Origin: Elusimicrobiota bacterium | GTDB taxonomy: Bacteria; Elusimicrobiota; Elusimicrobia; Elusimicrobiales; UBA9959 | NCBI GenBank assembly: GCA_009773155.1 | Contig: WOVA01000029.1 | Coordinates: 1-41,053, forward strand | Length of the DNA stretch: 41,053 nt | Reading direction: 5' to 3' | Shown: in pieces, positions 1 to 7,295 of the stretch | Layout of the letters: every line of letters begins with the position of its first letter | Numbering within the stretch: the stretch's first letter is position 1 | Notes under the pieces: model-generated | Databases searched by the model: none | What the model was told of the DNA's origin: nothing | What the model saw: the letters and a program-made list of their open reading frames with translations, nothing else | Position numbers and translations under genes: made by a program

Positions 1-1
1 A

Positions 2-739
2 TATCAGGCTTACGGCAAGCCCGTGATAATCTTATACGATCAGGCCGCCGCCGGAAACCCCTACTACTTCACTGCCAGGGAACTGGACGCCGAAACCGGC
101 CTGTATTATTACCGCGCCAGATACTATGACTGGCACAGGGGCGCTTTCACACAGGAAGACCCGATTGGGCTAAAAGGAGGGCACAATCTCTATGTATATG
201 CGTATAATCACCCAGTAAACTATATCGATCCGAGCGGAGAATTCGTTCAGGCGGTAATCCTTGGTGGGGTAATGGGTGGAATTTTAGGTGGGGCATCTAC
301 AGCTATCGGAGACTATGCAGCTAATGGCGCCACTTCAATGTCCGGTATCGGTAAAGGAATTGCAGTAGGTGTTGTAGTTGGAGCAATATTACCCATAGTC
401 ACAATGGAAATAGCTTTATCAGGTGCTACGATGGCAGGCTCTTCTGCTTTAGCACAGTATACCGGAGCCGCGGTCGTCGGCGGACTGGGGAATATTGCCC
501 AATATTCCTGGAGTACAGATGATTTCAGTTTGGGCAACATGATTAAAGCAGGTGGTGTCGGATTGGTTGCTGGGGGGATTGGTGGCTCGTTTAAGGGCAT
601 TCTTGGGATGCAGAATGTTCCTTGGCAAGTCTTAGCCCAAAAGAACGCAAGCTCATATGGTTTACGCGCGCTTGGAACAGGAATTACGGGTTCCTATATT
701 ACAAATGAGGCAACCTCCTGCCAAAAAGGAGAAAATTGA
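2..739 (+). CDS. Rhs/YD-repeat protein, C-terminal part (runs in from the left edge)
   Basis: The reading frame is open to the window edge, so this is the 3' part of a longer gene; the GTG at 23 is not a real start. The first about 75 residues are the end of an Rhs core: ARELDAETGLYYYRARYYD, then QEDPIGL, then the closing DPSGEF. The remaining about 165 residues are a Gly/Ala-rich hydrophobic variable tip (GGVMGGILGG, GAAVVGGLGN, STDDFSL). In Rhs proteins the core forms a shell and the tip after the DPxG motif is the effector or toxin. This tip is distantly similar to that of the copy at 2235-3962 (AQY-x2-ST and a Gly-rich end with a Cys tail). A small membrane protein gene starts at the stop codon. 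Membrane-active function is inferred from hydrophobicity only. Confidence 0.85.
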   Translation, partial: YQAYGKPVIILYDQAAAGNPYYFTARELDAETGLYYYRARYYDWHRGAFTQEDPIGLKGGHNLYVYAYNHPVNYIDPSGEFVQAVILGGVMGGILGGASTAIGDYAANGATSMSGIGKGIAVGVVVGAILPIVTMEIALSGATMAGSSALAQYTGAAVVGGLGNIAQYSWSTDDFSLGNMIKAGGVGLVAGGIGGSFKGILGMQNVPWQVLAQKNASSYGLRALGTGITGSYITNEATSCQKGEN

Positions 740-1074
740 TGAGGGCCAGTGGTTTTATTATTTTATTCGCGCTGAATGGCATCATTTTTGCGTTGATTCA
801 AGAGTTTAGATGGAAGTTCAAGTTTATCAGCAACGATAGCAAATGTGAGCTCAAAAAAACCAGTAAGAGAATTATCCTGGAGCCGACTTTATGGGATGCA
901 CTTGTATCAGTACTTATGAATCTAGTGGCGATACTAACTGTAATGGGGATGCTAATCGTTTATACTCAGCTAGTATCATACCGACCTAGCAGCAATGTTG
1001 CTTTTGGCGGCTTCATCATTTTTGCCATCTCTTACAAAACATTTACAAAATTAAAGGTGAGAGCTAAACGATGA
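739..1074 (+). CDS. Small membrane protein, candidate immunity partner of the upstream Rhs tip
   Basis: The protein is 111 residues with an N-terminal hydrophobic helix (FIILFALNGIIFALI), a basic soluble stretch, and two further hydrophobic segments around residues 55-80 and 88-102. It ends in a basic tail. The ATG shares one base with the stop codon of the Rhs tip gene (TGATG), which suggests translational coupling. Genes immediately 3' of Rhs tips usually encode the cognate immunity protein, and a membrane location would fit a membrane-acting tip. No family is recognised, so the immunity role is inferred from position alone. A TTG three bases earlier (736) is an alternative start. Confidence 0.6.
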   Translation: MRASGFIILFALNGIIFALIQEFRWKFKFISNDSKCELKKTSKRIILEPTLWDALVSVLMNLVAILTVMGMLIVYTQLVSYRPSSNVAFGGFIIFAISYKTFTKLKVRAKR

Positions 1075-1311
1075 TTCTTACGTCCGCAGCAAGTAGAACT
1101 TTGAAGCCTGGATTTAATAGCCATCCAAAAACCAGTAGCGGTCTTGGGATTTATTGTAGCATGACTAATAACTTTTTTGGTACACATTTGGCGCACCTAT
1201 CGCGAAATCAAGATTTTTAGAGCCAAGAACCGGCAGATTAAGTAGGCGACACTTGTGACACGAAAAGAATCAGTACTTATTATTAAAAACTTGGTCTCCA
1301 GATGATGTAAC

Positions 1312-1521
1312 ACCGGATGGAATGTCGGGGCTCAGTTGGGAGCATGGGGAGGATTGCAACGCGGCTACAGTCTTTGGGATGGTGACAACTAGGCACAGCC
1401 ATTCACCGAATATGGTCTCGTTACACCTGGATTTTCATTCGCAAAATACTATGTTGAAGAAATTTTTTCATGGTCGCCCAAACCTGGGAATCAGAACCAA
1501 TCATGCATAAATGAACGATAA
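1312..1521 (+). pseudogene. Decayed Rhs toxin-tip fragment 1 (in-frame stop)
   Basis: Reading from ACC at 1312 gives TGWNVGAQLGAWGG, continues to a TAG at 1390-1392, then carries on as a clean frame with EYGLVTPGFSFAKYYVEE and a polar Asn/Gln-rich tail, stopping at 1519-1521. It aligns along its length with the frame at 1775-1981 (shared GWNV and GLVTPGFS, and the YY-x-E-x-I pattern), so both are relics of one tip family cut off from their Rhs core. A stop lies just upstream and no start is visible. The frame overlaps the membrane-protein gene at 1511 by 11 bases, as in the second copy. Confidence 0.6.
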
Positions 1522-1717
1522 TATGTTTCACAACGTAGTAACCATTATTGCCGGGGCGATACTTGTTCTATATTCAGGGAAATTTGCATGGCATGCCGCA
1601 GAATGCCAGAAGAAAGCATTCAATCGGAAAGACACTCAACTTGAATTTAAAGTGGGTTTTATTTTAGGAGGCTTAATCCTCCTAATCTCCGGGTTATGGG
1701 CACTTCTGATGTCATAA
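1511..1717 (+). CDS. Small two-helix membrane protein, candidate orphan immunity protein (paralog A)
   Basis: The protein is 68 residues with two predicted membrane helices (about 8-22 and 46-66) joined by a polar loop carrying KKAFNR. It is clearly paralogous to the gene at 1972-2193: shared KAFNR motif, a basic/acidic loop and an FILGG/YILGG second helix. Its start lies 11 bases inside the end of toxin-tip remnant 1, the layout expected of an Rhs tip/immunity pair. No known family is recognised. It looks intact although its toxin is broken, which fits retained protection, but that is inference. Confidence 0.5.
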   Translation: MNDNMFHNVVTIIAGAILVLYSGKFAWHAAECQKKAFNRKDTQLEFKVGFILGGLILLISGLWALLMS

Positions 1718-1774
1718 AATCACAGGAGACTTAAGTGGCGAAAAGCGAAGCGGTGTTGTGGTTAATATTTAAGT

Positions 1775-1981
1775 TCCGGATGGAATGTTGCGACACAAGC
1801 AGGATGGTGGGTAGGCGGACAATATGGGTATAAACTATGGGGTGAAGAGAAGTGGGCCGAATCGTTTAAAGAAATTGGACTGGTTACGCCAGGCTTTTCA
1901 GCTACGGAGTATTATGCCGAAAAAATTTATGCTTGGCCGTGGCAAAATCACGAAAACAGAAGGCAGAGTGAATGCAACTGA
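1775..1981 (+). pseudogene. Rhs toxin-tip fragment 2 (core lost)
   Basis: The frame encodes SGWNVATQAGWWVGGQ, then YKLWGEEKWAESFKEIGLV, TPGFS and a tail with WPWQNHENRRQSEC before TGA at 1979-1981. It has no internal stop over 68 codons, but an in-frame stop lies a few codons upstream and there is no Rhs core or start codon, so it is an isolated 3' end. It is homologous to the interrupted frame at 1312-1521. The high Trp and Gly content gives no recognisable catalytic motif. The membrane-protein gene downstream starts 10 bases before its stop. Confidence 0.6.
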
Positions 1982-2193
1982 TAAACAGCGACAGAATATT
2001 CGACTTCATATTCGTAGCTATGGGATTAGTATTTTTGATATATCACAAGCGCCTCGCCAAAAGCGGGACTGAGTCTTATCGAAAGGCTTTTAACAGGGAT
2101 TTCGATGAATCAGGATTAAAAGCGGGATATATTTTGGGAGGAGTTCTTCTTTTTTTTATTGGCCTATACTCCATCCTATTCCCCTCACCATAA
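1972..2193 (+). CDS. Small two-helix membrane protein, candidate orphan immunity protein (paralog B)
   Basis: The protein is 73 residues with hydrophobic helices at about 10-24 and 48-70 around a polar loop containing RKAFNRDFDES. It is a paralog of the protein at 1511-1717 with the same two-helix plan and loop motif. The ATG overlaps the end of toxin-tip fragment 2 by 10 bases. The repeated tip/partner order at both places supports descent from a duplicated toxin-immunity pair. Function is inferred from context. Confidence 0.5.
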   Translation: MQLINSDRIFDFIFVAMGLVFLIYHKRLAKSGTESYRKAFNRDFDESGLKAGYILGGVLLFFIGLYSILFPSP

Positions 2194-2234
2194 CATACAC
2201 ACCGCTATGAAATATTTTTATTTAACGCGAATTA

Positions 2235-3962
2235 ATGACGCTATCAAGGTGTGTGAATAATCAGTACGAGGGCAATATGTTGCGCGTCGCCAATTTCAAT
2301 ACCTCGCTGGGCCGGAAGAAGCTCTATTTCTACGACAAGCTGTCCCGCGTCACCGAAGTTAAGGACCCTGCGGGTTACGCTATTACTTACAGCTACGACG
2401 TCGTCGGCAACCGCACCGCCATGACCACGCCGTGGGGGAAATACAATTACACCTACGACGCCCTGAACCGCCTGACGTCGATAGTCAACCCGCAGGGGAT
2501 AACTGTAACCCTGGCTTACGACGCAGTCGGCAGGCGCACCAAGAAAACTATCTTTAAGACAGTCTCGGGAACTCTCGCCGAGACCGATTATATCTACGAC
2601 AAGGCGGGGCAACTGCTCAATATCACCAACAAGGCTGGCGGCCAAGTGATCTCTTTCGCCAGGTATGAATACGACGCGGCCGGCAACCGCGTCTCCCGTG
2701 AAGACCGGGACGGCAGGACGACTTATTCTTATGACCTCGCCAACCGCCTGATACGCGCTGACGGCCCCATGGCCGCCGAAACCTTTGCCTACGACGATAA
2801 CGGCAACCGGCTCGCCGACAAAGAGGCCAAAGACTACGTCTATGACGCGGCGAATCGCATTCAGGCCAACAATCTTTACACTTTCGATCATGACCTGAGC
2901 GGCAACCTAACCGGCCGGACCAATAAAAACGACAGCACCACTATTACCTACGCCTACAACCCGGAACAACAACTTTCCGAAGTCATAACCCCGGAACACA
3001 CGGTCCAGTACAAATACGATCCCCTGGGCCGCCGTATCGAGAAAACCGTCGACGGCAATATCCAGCGATACGTCTACGACAATGAGGACATAATAGTTGT
3101 CCTGGACGCGGACGGGAACCCGCTCCAGACTTTCACCCACGGCCCCGGCATAGACGAGCCTCTGATAATGACCAAGGCCGACGGCGCCAACTACTTCTAC
3201 CACGCAGACGCCCTGGGCTCCATAGTGGCCTTGACAGACGATAAAGGCGAAACAGCCCAGACCATGAAATATCAGGCTTACGGCAAGCCCGTGATAATCT
3301 TATACGATCAGGTAGCCGCCGGAAACCCCTACTACTTCACCGCCAGGGAACTGGACGCAGAAACCGGACTATACTATTACCGGGCCAGGTATTATGACTT
3401 CCGCCGCGACGCTTTCACACAGGAGGACCCTATTGGGTTTAGTGGCGGCGATGTGAATTCATATCGTTATGTTACAGCTCAGCCAATAAACCATAATGAT
3501 CCGAGTGGCCAAATAACACCAGTACTGGCCCCGATAATTATTGGGGGAGGCCTGGGACTTGGGACTAGTTTTTTGGGCACTTTGGGTTCACAGCTGCTCA
3601 CAGAGAATATTGACTGGGGAGTTGTCGGAAAGTCAACGCTGGCAGGCGGATTGACCGGTGCGGCGATGCCCTTTCTTGGAACTGCAAAACTCGGGGCAGT
3701 TCTTTTAGGCGCTGGCGGTAGCGCGGCACAATATTATTTCTCGACCGGGGATGCGAATTTAAACACCAAAGATGCTCTTTTGTCCGTGCTGCTTGGTGCG
3801 GCCGGAGGGCATGTTGGTGGAACATTTGTTATGCCTAAACCGACTATTTTTGCGCCAACGCCTTGGTGGAGAATCGCAACCGATAATGCTACGTCTGTCG
3901 GCCTCGGACGAGGGGCTACAGGGGCATTTATCGGCGGGCTCAAAGAGAAGTGTGCCGAATGA
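2235..3962 (+). CDS. Rhs/YD-repeat protein, N-terminally truncated orphan tip
   Basis: The protein is 575 residues. Residues about 20-350 are tandem YD repeats (pattern YDxxGNR / YDxxNRL, about every 20 residues). They are followed by the Rhs-associated core end (ARELDAETGLYYYRARYYD, QEDPIGF, DPSG) and a Gly/Ala-rich hydrophobic tip of about 150 residues. Full Rhs proteins usually exceed 1000 residues and have a secretion signal or PAAR-like N-terminus; neither is present, and no ribosome binding site precedes 2235 (ATG at 2277 is an alternative). This is probably a displaced or recombined 3' module rather than a working effector. Segments repeat almost exactly in the window's other Rhs copies (1-168 and 4568-4945). 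It overlaps the next gene by ATGA. Confidence 0.8.
   Translation: MTLSRCVNNQYEGNMLRVANFNTSLGRKKLYFYDKLSRVTEVKDPAGYAITYSYDVVGNRTAMTTPWGKYNYTYDALNRLTSIVNPQGITVTLAYDAVGRRTKKTIFKTVSGTLAETDYIYDKAGQLLNITNKAGGQVISFARYEYDAAGNRVSREDRDGRTTYSYDLANRLIRADGPMAAETFAYDDNGNRLADKEAKDYVYDAANRIQANNLYTFDHDLSGNLTGRTNKNDSTTITYAYNPEQQLSEVITPEHTVQYKYDPLGRRIEKTVDGNIQRYVYDNEDIIVVLDADGNPLQTFTHGPGIDEPLIMTKADGANYFYHADALGSIVALTDDKGETAQTMKYQAYGKPVIILYDQVAAGNPYYFTARELDAETGLYYYRARYYDFRRDAFTQEDPIGFSGGDVNSYRYVTAQPINHNDPSGQITPVLAPIIIGGGLGLGTSFLGTLGSQLLTENIDWGVVGKSTLAGGLTGAAMPFLGTAKLGAVLLGAGGSAAQYYFSTGDANLNTKDALLSVLLGAAGGHVGGTFVMPKPTIFAPTPWWRIATDNATSVGLGRGATGAFIGGLKEKCAE
3269..3436 (+). repeat. Rhs core-end direct repeat, copy 2 (copy 1 is at 1-168)
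   Basis: About 168 bases encoding the YQAYGKP...ARYYD...QEDPIG segment are nearly the same as positions 1-168, at an offset of 3268. The codons match closely, so this is recent duplication or gene conversion. Identity stops where the variable tips begin, as expected for a tip-swapping recombination site. Confidence 0.85.
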
Positions 3963-4309
3963 ATTCAATGTGGTTAAAAATCTTGGCCAGTTCAATCTTA
4001 TCTGGCATAATTATCAGTTTTTTTGTCGGACTTCGTGACATTACGCGGACAGACGATATCCAAGAGTGCCACAAGTTCAGAAATAGATTGGCGGGCCGCA
4101 GAATTCAAGCGATTCGCAATAAGTTGTTTGCTCATTTTTCTGGATGGGGACGGGTTTTAATCATGGTTTTAGGATTAATTTCGGGGATCTTTCTACCACT
4201 TTACATTTTCTTCTATTCCCCGTGGGCATATTCGGAATTGACTGAAACAGGTTTGGCATGCTACTTACTTCTCGCAATGTTGGTGGTTAAGGTCGCGGAT
4301 GCGATGTAG
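3959..4309 (+). CDS. Membrane protein, candidate immunity partner of the Rhs tip at 2235-3962
   Basis: The protein is 116 residues with an N-terminal hydrophobic helix (about 5-23), a basic soluble stretch (HKFRNRLAGRR) and two more hydrophobic segments (about 65-85 and 95-115). The ATG overlaps the upstream TGA as ATGA, the typical signature of translational coupling. GTG at 3950 is an alternative start. Its position after an Rhs tip implies immunity, but no family is recognised. It shares the helix/basic-loop/two-helix layout with the protein at 739-1074 without obvious sequence identity. Confidence 0.55.
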   Translation: MNSMWLKILASSILSGIIISFFVGLRDITRTDDIQECHKFRNRLAGRRIQAIRNKLFAHFSGWGRVLIMVLGLISGIFLPLYIFFYSPWAYSELTETGLACYLLLAMLVVKVADAM

Positions 4310-4375
4310 ATTGCGACAATTTGTGCTGGACCCGGTGAGGGATATCAATGGCAAGCAAAGTAGAAAAAATCTACC

Positions 4376-5116
4376 ATGAACAAGGCCTTTATTAAAATCT
4401 TCATCCTGTTGTGTGCGCAGACATTGTCGTATGCTTCTTTGCCTGTATCAGACGCACACCACTATTCGCGCCCGACCAAAATCACACACCCGCATATTTT
4501 CCTGAACCGCCCGGTTGAAATCACGCAGGTCTTCGGGGGCGTGACATACACATTGCGCTATGTCTATGACGCGGCCGGCAACCGCGTGTCCCGGGAAGAC
4601 CGGGACGGCAGGACGACTTATTCTTATGACCTCGCCAACCGCCTGATACGCGCTGACGACCCCATGGCCGCCGAAACCTTTGCCTACGACGATAACGGCA
4701 ACAGGCTCGCAGATAAAGAGGCCAAAGACTACGCCTATGACGCGGCCAATCGCATTCAGGCCAACAGCCTTTACACGTTCGCCCACGACCCCAATGGCAA
4801 CCTGACCAACTGGACCAATAAGAGCGGCAACGCCACGATAACCTACGACTACAACCCGGAGCAGCGGCTTTCCGAAGTGAACACCCCGGACCGCAGTGTT
4901 AGCTACAAATACGACCCTTTAGGCCGAAGAATTGAGAAGGCTGTGGACGACGATTGGGAAAGAAGCTACTTCTCACAAGAAGACACGATTGGCCTAACAG
5001 GAAGACACAATCTCTATGCATATGCGCATAATTGACCAGTAAACTATATCGATCCGAGCGGAGAATTCGTTCGGACTGTAATCCTCGCTGGACAGATGAT
5101 TTCAGTTTTAGGATAA
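4376..5116 (+). pseudogene. Rhs/YD-repeat pseudogene with signal peptide, internal deletion and premature stop
   Basis: The frame starts with a plausible signal peptide (lysine, then a hydrophobic stretch to ASL near residue 22). After about 40 residues it joins YD repeats nearly identical to 2673-3050. At about residue 190 it jumps from EKAVDDDWERSY straight to SQEDTIGLTGRHNLYAYAHN, so roughly 110 residues of core present in the 2235 copy are missing. A TGA at 5033-5035 stands where the copy at the left edge has a His codon. The frame then continues as PVNYIDPSGEFV, skips most of the tip, and ends at TAA 5114-5116. It is a relic with two deletions and a stop. Confidence 0.8.
4568..4945 (+). 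repeat. YD-repeat direct repeat (partner at 2673-3050)
   Basis: About 380 bases match 2673-3050 at an offset of 1895. The first half is almost identical (VSREDRDGRTTYSYDLANRL segment) and divergence increases towards the 3' end. This supports duplication of the Rhs core followed by decay of the third copy. Confidence 0.8.
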
Positions 5117-5117
5117 T
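5089..5117 (+). promoter_or_regulatory. Candidate sigma-70 promoter for the frr operon
   Basis: TGGACA at 5089-5094 and GATAAT at 5112-5117 are separated by 17 bases, each hexamer matching consensus at five of six positions. They lie in the last Rhs remnant, about 80 bases before frr. Perfect short palindromes follow at 5129-5140 and 5151-5165. No other promoter is evident upstream of frr. Confidence 0.45.
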
Positions 5118-5195
5118 ATATTCAGTGACCTACGCGTAGGCCAATAGGCTGCGGCCCAGGGCCGCGCCGTATTCCCGTTTGCAAGGAGCGTGCTT

Positions 5196-5759
5196 ATGGA
5201 AGGGGTAAACGCCGTTATTGCCGGGGCCGGAGAGGCCATGAAAGGGAAGGTCGAGAAGTTCAGGCGCGAGCTGACCTCGCTGCGCACGGGGCGCGCCAAT
5301 CCCCAGCTGCTCGACTCCATCTACGTCGAATATTACGGTTCCCGCGTCCCGCTCAAGCAGGTGGCCGCCGTTTCCATCCCGGAAGCCCGCACGCTGGAAG
5401 TGCGCGTCTGGGACAAGGGCGCCGTGGACGCCGTAGAGGCCGAGCTCCGCAAGACGGACCTGGGCACTTCCCCCTCCCGCCAGGGCGACGTCATCAGGAT
5501 CAACCTGCCGCCGATGACCGAGGACCAGCGCAAGAAGATGGTCAAGGTCGTCCACTCCATGGGCGAGGACGCCCGCGTGGCGATACGCAACGAGCGCCGC
5601 GACGCGCTGGAGAAGATCAAGAAGGCCGAGAAGGCCAGGGAGATCTCCGAGGACGATATAGAGCGGCACGAAGCCGCCGTGCAGAAGCTCACCGACACCT
5701 ACGTGAAGATGATAGACGACGTGGCCGGCTCCAAGGAAAAGGAGTTGCTCACCGTCTGA
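5196..5759 (+). CDS. frr: Ribosome recycling factor
   Basis: The 187-residue protein matches the usual RRF length of about 185. With EF-G it splits the post-termination ribosome. Typical RRF segments are visible: LRTGRANPQLLDSIYVEYYG near residues 28-47, the PEARTLEVRVWDKGAV region, PPMTEDQRKKMVK, and a C-terminal helix with DDIERHEAAVQKLTD. ATG 5196 was chosen over GTG 5190 because AAGGAG at 5183-5188 is well spaced from it. In many bacteria rpsB-tsf-pyrH lie just upstream; here that place is taken by Rhs debris, so the operon has lost its usual leading genes or they lie elsewhere. uppS follows after two bases. Confidence 0.97.
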   Translation: MEGVNAVIAGAGEAMKGKVEKFRRELTSLRTGRANPQLLDSIYVEYYGSRVPLKQVAAVSIPEARTLEVRVWDKGAVDAVEAELRKTDLGTSPSRQGDVIRINLPPMTEDQRKKMVKVVHSMGEDARVAIRNERRDALEKIKKAEKAREISEDDIERHEAAVQKLTDTYVKMIDDVAGSKEKELLTV

Positions 5760-5761
5760 CG

Positions 5762-6475
5762 ATGCCCCCCTCCCGCCCAGAAGACGAGCTCGACCCCGCC
5801 CGGGTGCCCGCGCATGTCGCCATCATCATGGACGGCAACAGGCGCTGGGCCCGGGCGCGGGGCCTGCCCGCCGCCGCCGGCCACGCCGAGGGGGCCCGCT
5901 CGCTCAAGGCCGTGACGGCGGCCGCCCGCGACGCGGGAGTTAAAGTCCTTACCGTCTACGCTTTCTCCACCGAGAACTGGGCCCGGCCCAAGCTGGAAGT
6001 GCGGGCCATCATGACGCTGCTCTGCCGCGCGCTGCGCGAGTACGCCAGGGAGATGAAGGAGAAGGGAGTGCGCCTCGCCTTCAGCGGCCGGCTGGACGAG
6101 ATGCCCGCCGCGGTAAGGAAGCAGGCGGAGGAAACGACGCGCCTGCTGGAGGGCGGCCGCGACATCACGCTCAATATCGCCCTCAACTACGGCGGCCGCA
6201 GGGAGATAGTCGACGCCGTCAACGCGCTGCTCTCCGATAAAAAAGGGCCGGTGACGGAGGAGGATATTTCGCGCCGCCTCTACACCTGGCCGCTGCCGGA
6301 CCCCGACCTGCTGATACGGACCTCGGGCGAGATGCGCATCTCCAATTTCCTGCTCTGGCAGACCGCCTATTCCGAGTTTTACGTGACCGACACGCTCTGG
6401 CCGGCCTTCAAGGGGCCGGAGCTGCTCAAAGCCCTGCTGGACTACCAGCGCCGCGACAGAAGGAAAGGAACCTAA
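5762..6475 (+). CDS. uppS: Isoprenyl (undecaprenyl) diphosphate synthase
   Basis: The 237-residue cis-prenyltransferase condenses isopentenyl diphosphate onto farnesyl diphosphate to make the C55 carrier lipid for peptidoglycan and surface glycans. HVAIIMDGNRRWAR at residues 18-31 contains the catalytic Asp24. YAFSTENWARP and the C-terminal DPDLLIRTSGEMRISNFLLW motif are also diagnostic. It starts two bases after frr and is nine bases from cdsA, in the common frr-uppS-cdsA-dxr order. Confidence 0.97.
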   Translation: MPPSRPEDELDPARVPAHVAIIMDGNRRWARARGLPAAAGHAEGARSLKAVTAAARDAGVKVLTVYAFSTENWARPKLEVRAIMTLLCRALREYAREMKEKGVRLAFSGRLDEMPAAVRKQAEETTRLLEGGRDITLNIALNYGGRREIVDAVNALLSDKKGPVTEEDISRRLYTWPLPDPDLLIRTSGEMRISNFLLWQTAYSEFYVTDTLWPAFKGPELLKALLDYQRRDRRKGT

Positions 6476-6484
6476 GGAGCCCCG

Positions 6485-7294
6485 ATGCTGCTTCCACGCA
6501 TACTCACCGCCGTCATAGGCATCCCCCTCGTGGTGTACCTGGTAAACCTGGGAGGCATCCCCTATTCGCTCTTCATCCTGGCGATAATTGCCCTCTCTCT
6601 CTACGAGTACGCGACCCTGATGCGCATGGGCGCCCGGCCCGTGCAGGTCCCGGTCCTGATGATCTTCGGCCTGCTGCTGCCGGCCGCCATGTCGCTGGGC
6701 GATCTCGGCGTCTACCGGGAGGGCGGCGACAATTACGCGGGGCTTTTCCTGGTGCTGCCGGCGCTGGCCGCCTTCACCGCCGAATTCTTCTATAAGCAGA
6801 AGTACCTGGAGCGCATCGCTTTCACGCTGATGGGCGTCTACGGCCTGGCCTGGCCGCTCTGGCACATGGCCGCGCTGCGCGAGCTGCGGCCGGACGGCAA
6901 AGAACTCACCTTCCTGATGCTGGTCACCGTCTGGTTCATGGACACCGCCGCCTACGCCGCGGGCCGGGCCTTCGGCAGCCGCCGGCTCTCGCCGGTAAGC
7001 CCCAAGAAGACCTGGGAGGGCGCCATAGCCGGCTTCGCCGGGGCCTTCATCGCCGTCTTCGCGATACGGGTATTCATGAAGGATACGCTGAGCGCGCCGC
7101 TGGCGGTATGGCTGGCCGCGGCCATAGGGATAGGCGGCCAGCTCTCGGACCTGGCCGAATCCATGATCAAACGCGCCGTCGGCGCCAAGGATTCCTCGTC
7201 GCTGCTGCCCGGGCACGGCGGGATCCTGGACAGGTTCGACTCGTATATCTTCGTAGCGCCGCTCATCTATTACATAGTCGTGATCGCGAGGTAG
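6485..7294 (+). CDS. cdsA: Phosphatidate cytidylyltransferase
   Basis: The 269-residue polytopic membrane protein makes CDP-diacylglycerol from CTP and phosphatidate for phospholipid synthesis. The family signature is complete near the C-terminus: SMIKRAVGAKD, then LLPGHGGILDRFDS. Several hydrophobic helices run through the first 200 residues. A ribosome binding site (AAGGAG) lies just before ATG 6485. dxr follows after one base. Confidence 0.96.
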   Translation: MLLPRILTAVIGIPLVVYLVNLGGIPYSLFILAIIALSLYEYATLMRMGARPVQVPVLMIFGLLLPAAMSLGDLGVYREGGDNYAGLFLVLPALAAFTAEFFYKQKYLERIAFTLMGVYGLAWPLWHMAALRELRPDGKELTFLMLVTVWFMDTAAYAAGRAFGSRRLSPVSPKKTWEGAIAGFAGAFIAVFAIRVFMKDTLSAPLAVWLAAAIGIGGQLSDLAESMIKRAVGAKDSSSLLPGHGGILDRFDSYIFVAPLIYYIVVIAR

Positions 7295-7295
7295 G

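Noticed and set aside
1322-1510. Plus-strand ORF of 62 codons
   Set aside because: It is a different frame of the toxin-tip remnant at 1312-1521, which aligns with the second remnant whereas this ORF does not.
1824-2072. Plus-strand ORF of 82 codons
   Set aside because: It is out of frame with both the tip remnant (1775-1981) and the membrane protein gene (1972-2193), which explain the DNA better.
5033-5035. TGA in the third Rhs copy as a possible selenocysteine codon
   Set aside because: The sister copy has His there, the gene carries two further deletions, and no SECIS-like hairpin is evident.
5129-5165. Palindromes CCTACGCGTAGG and GCGGCCCAGGGCCGC as a terminator or operator
   Set aside because: There is no T run, and short perfect palindromes are expected in GC-rich DNA; kept only as a note beside the promoter.
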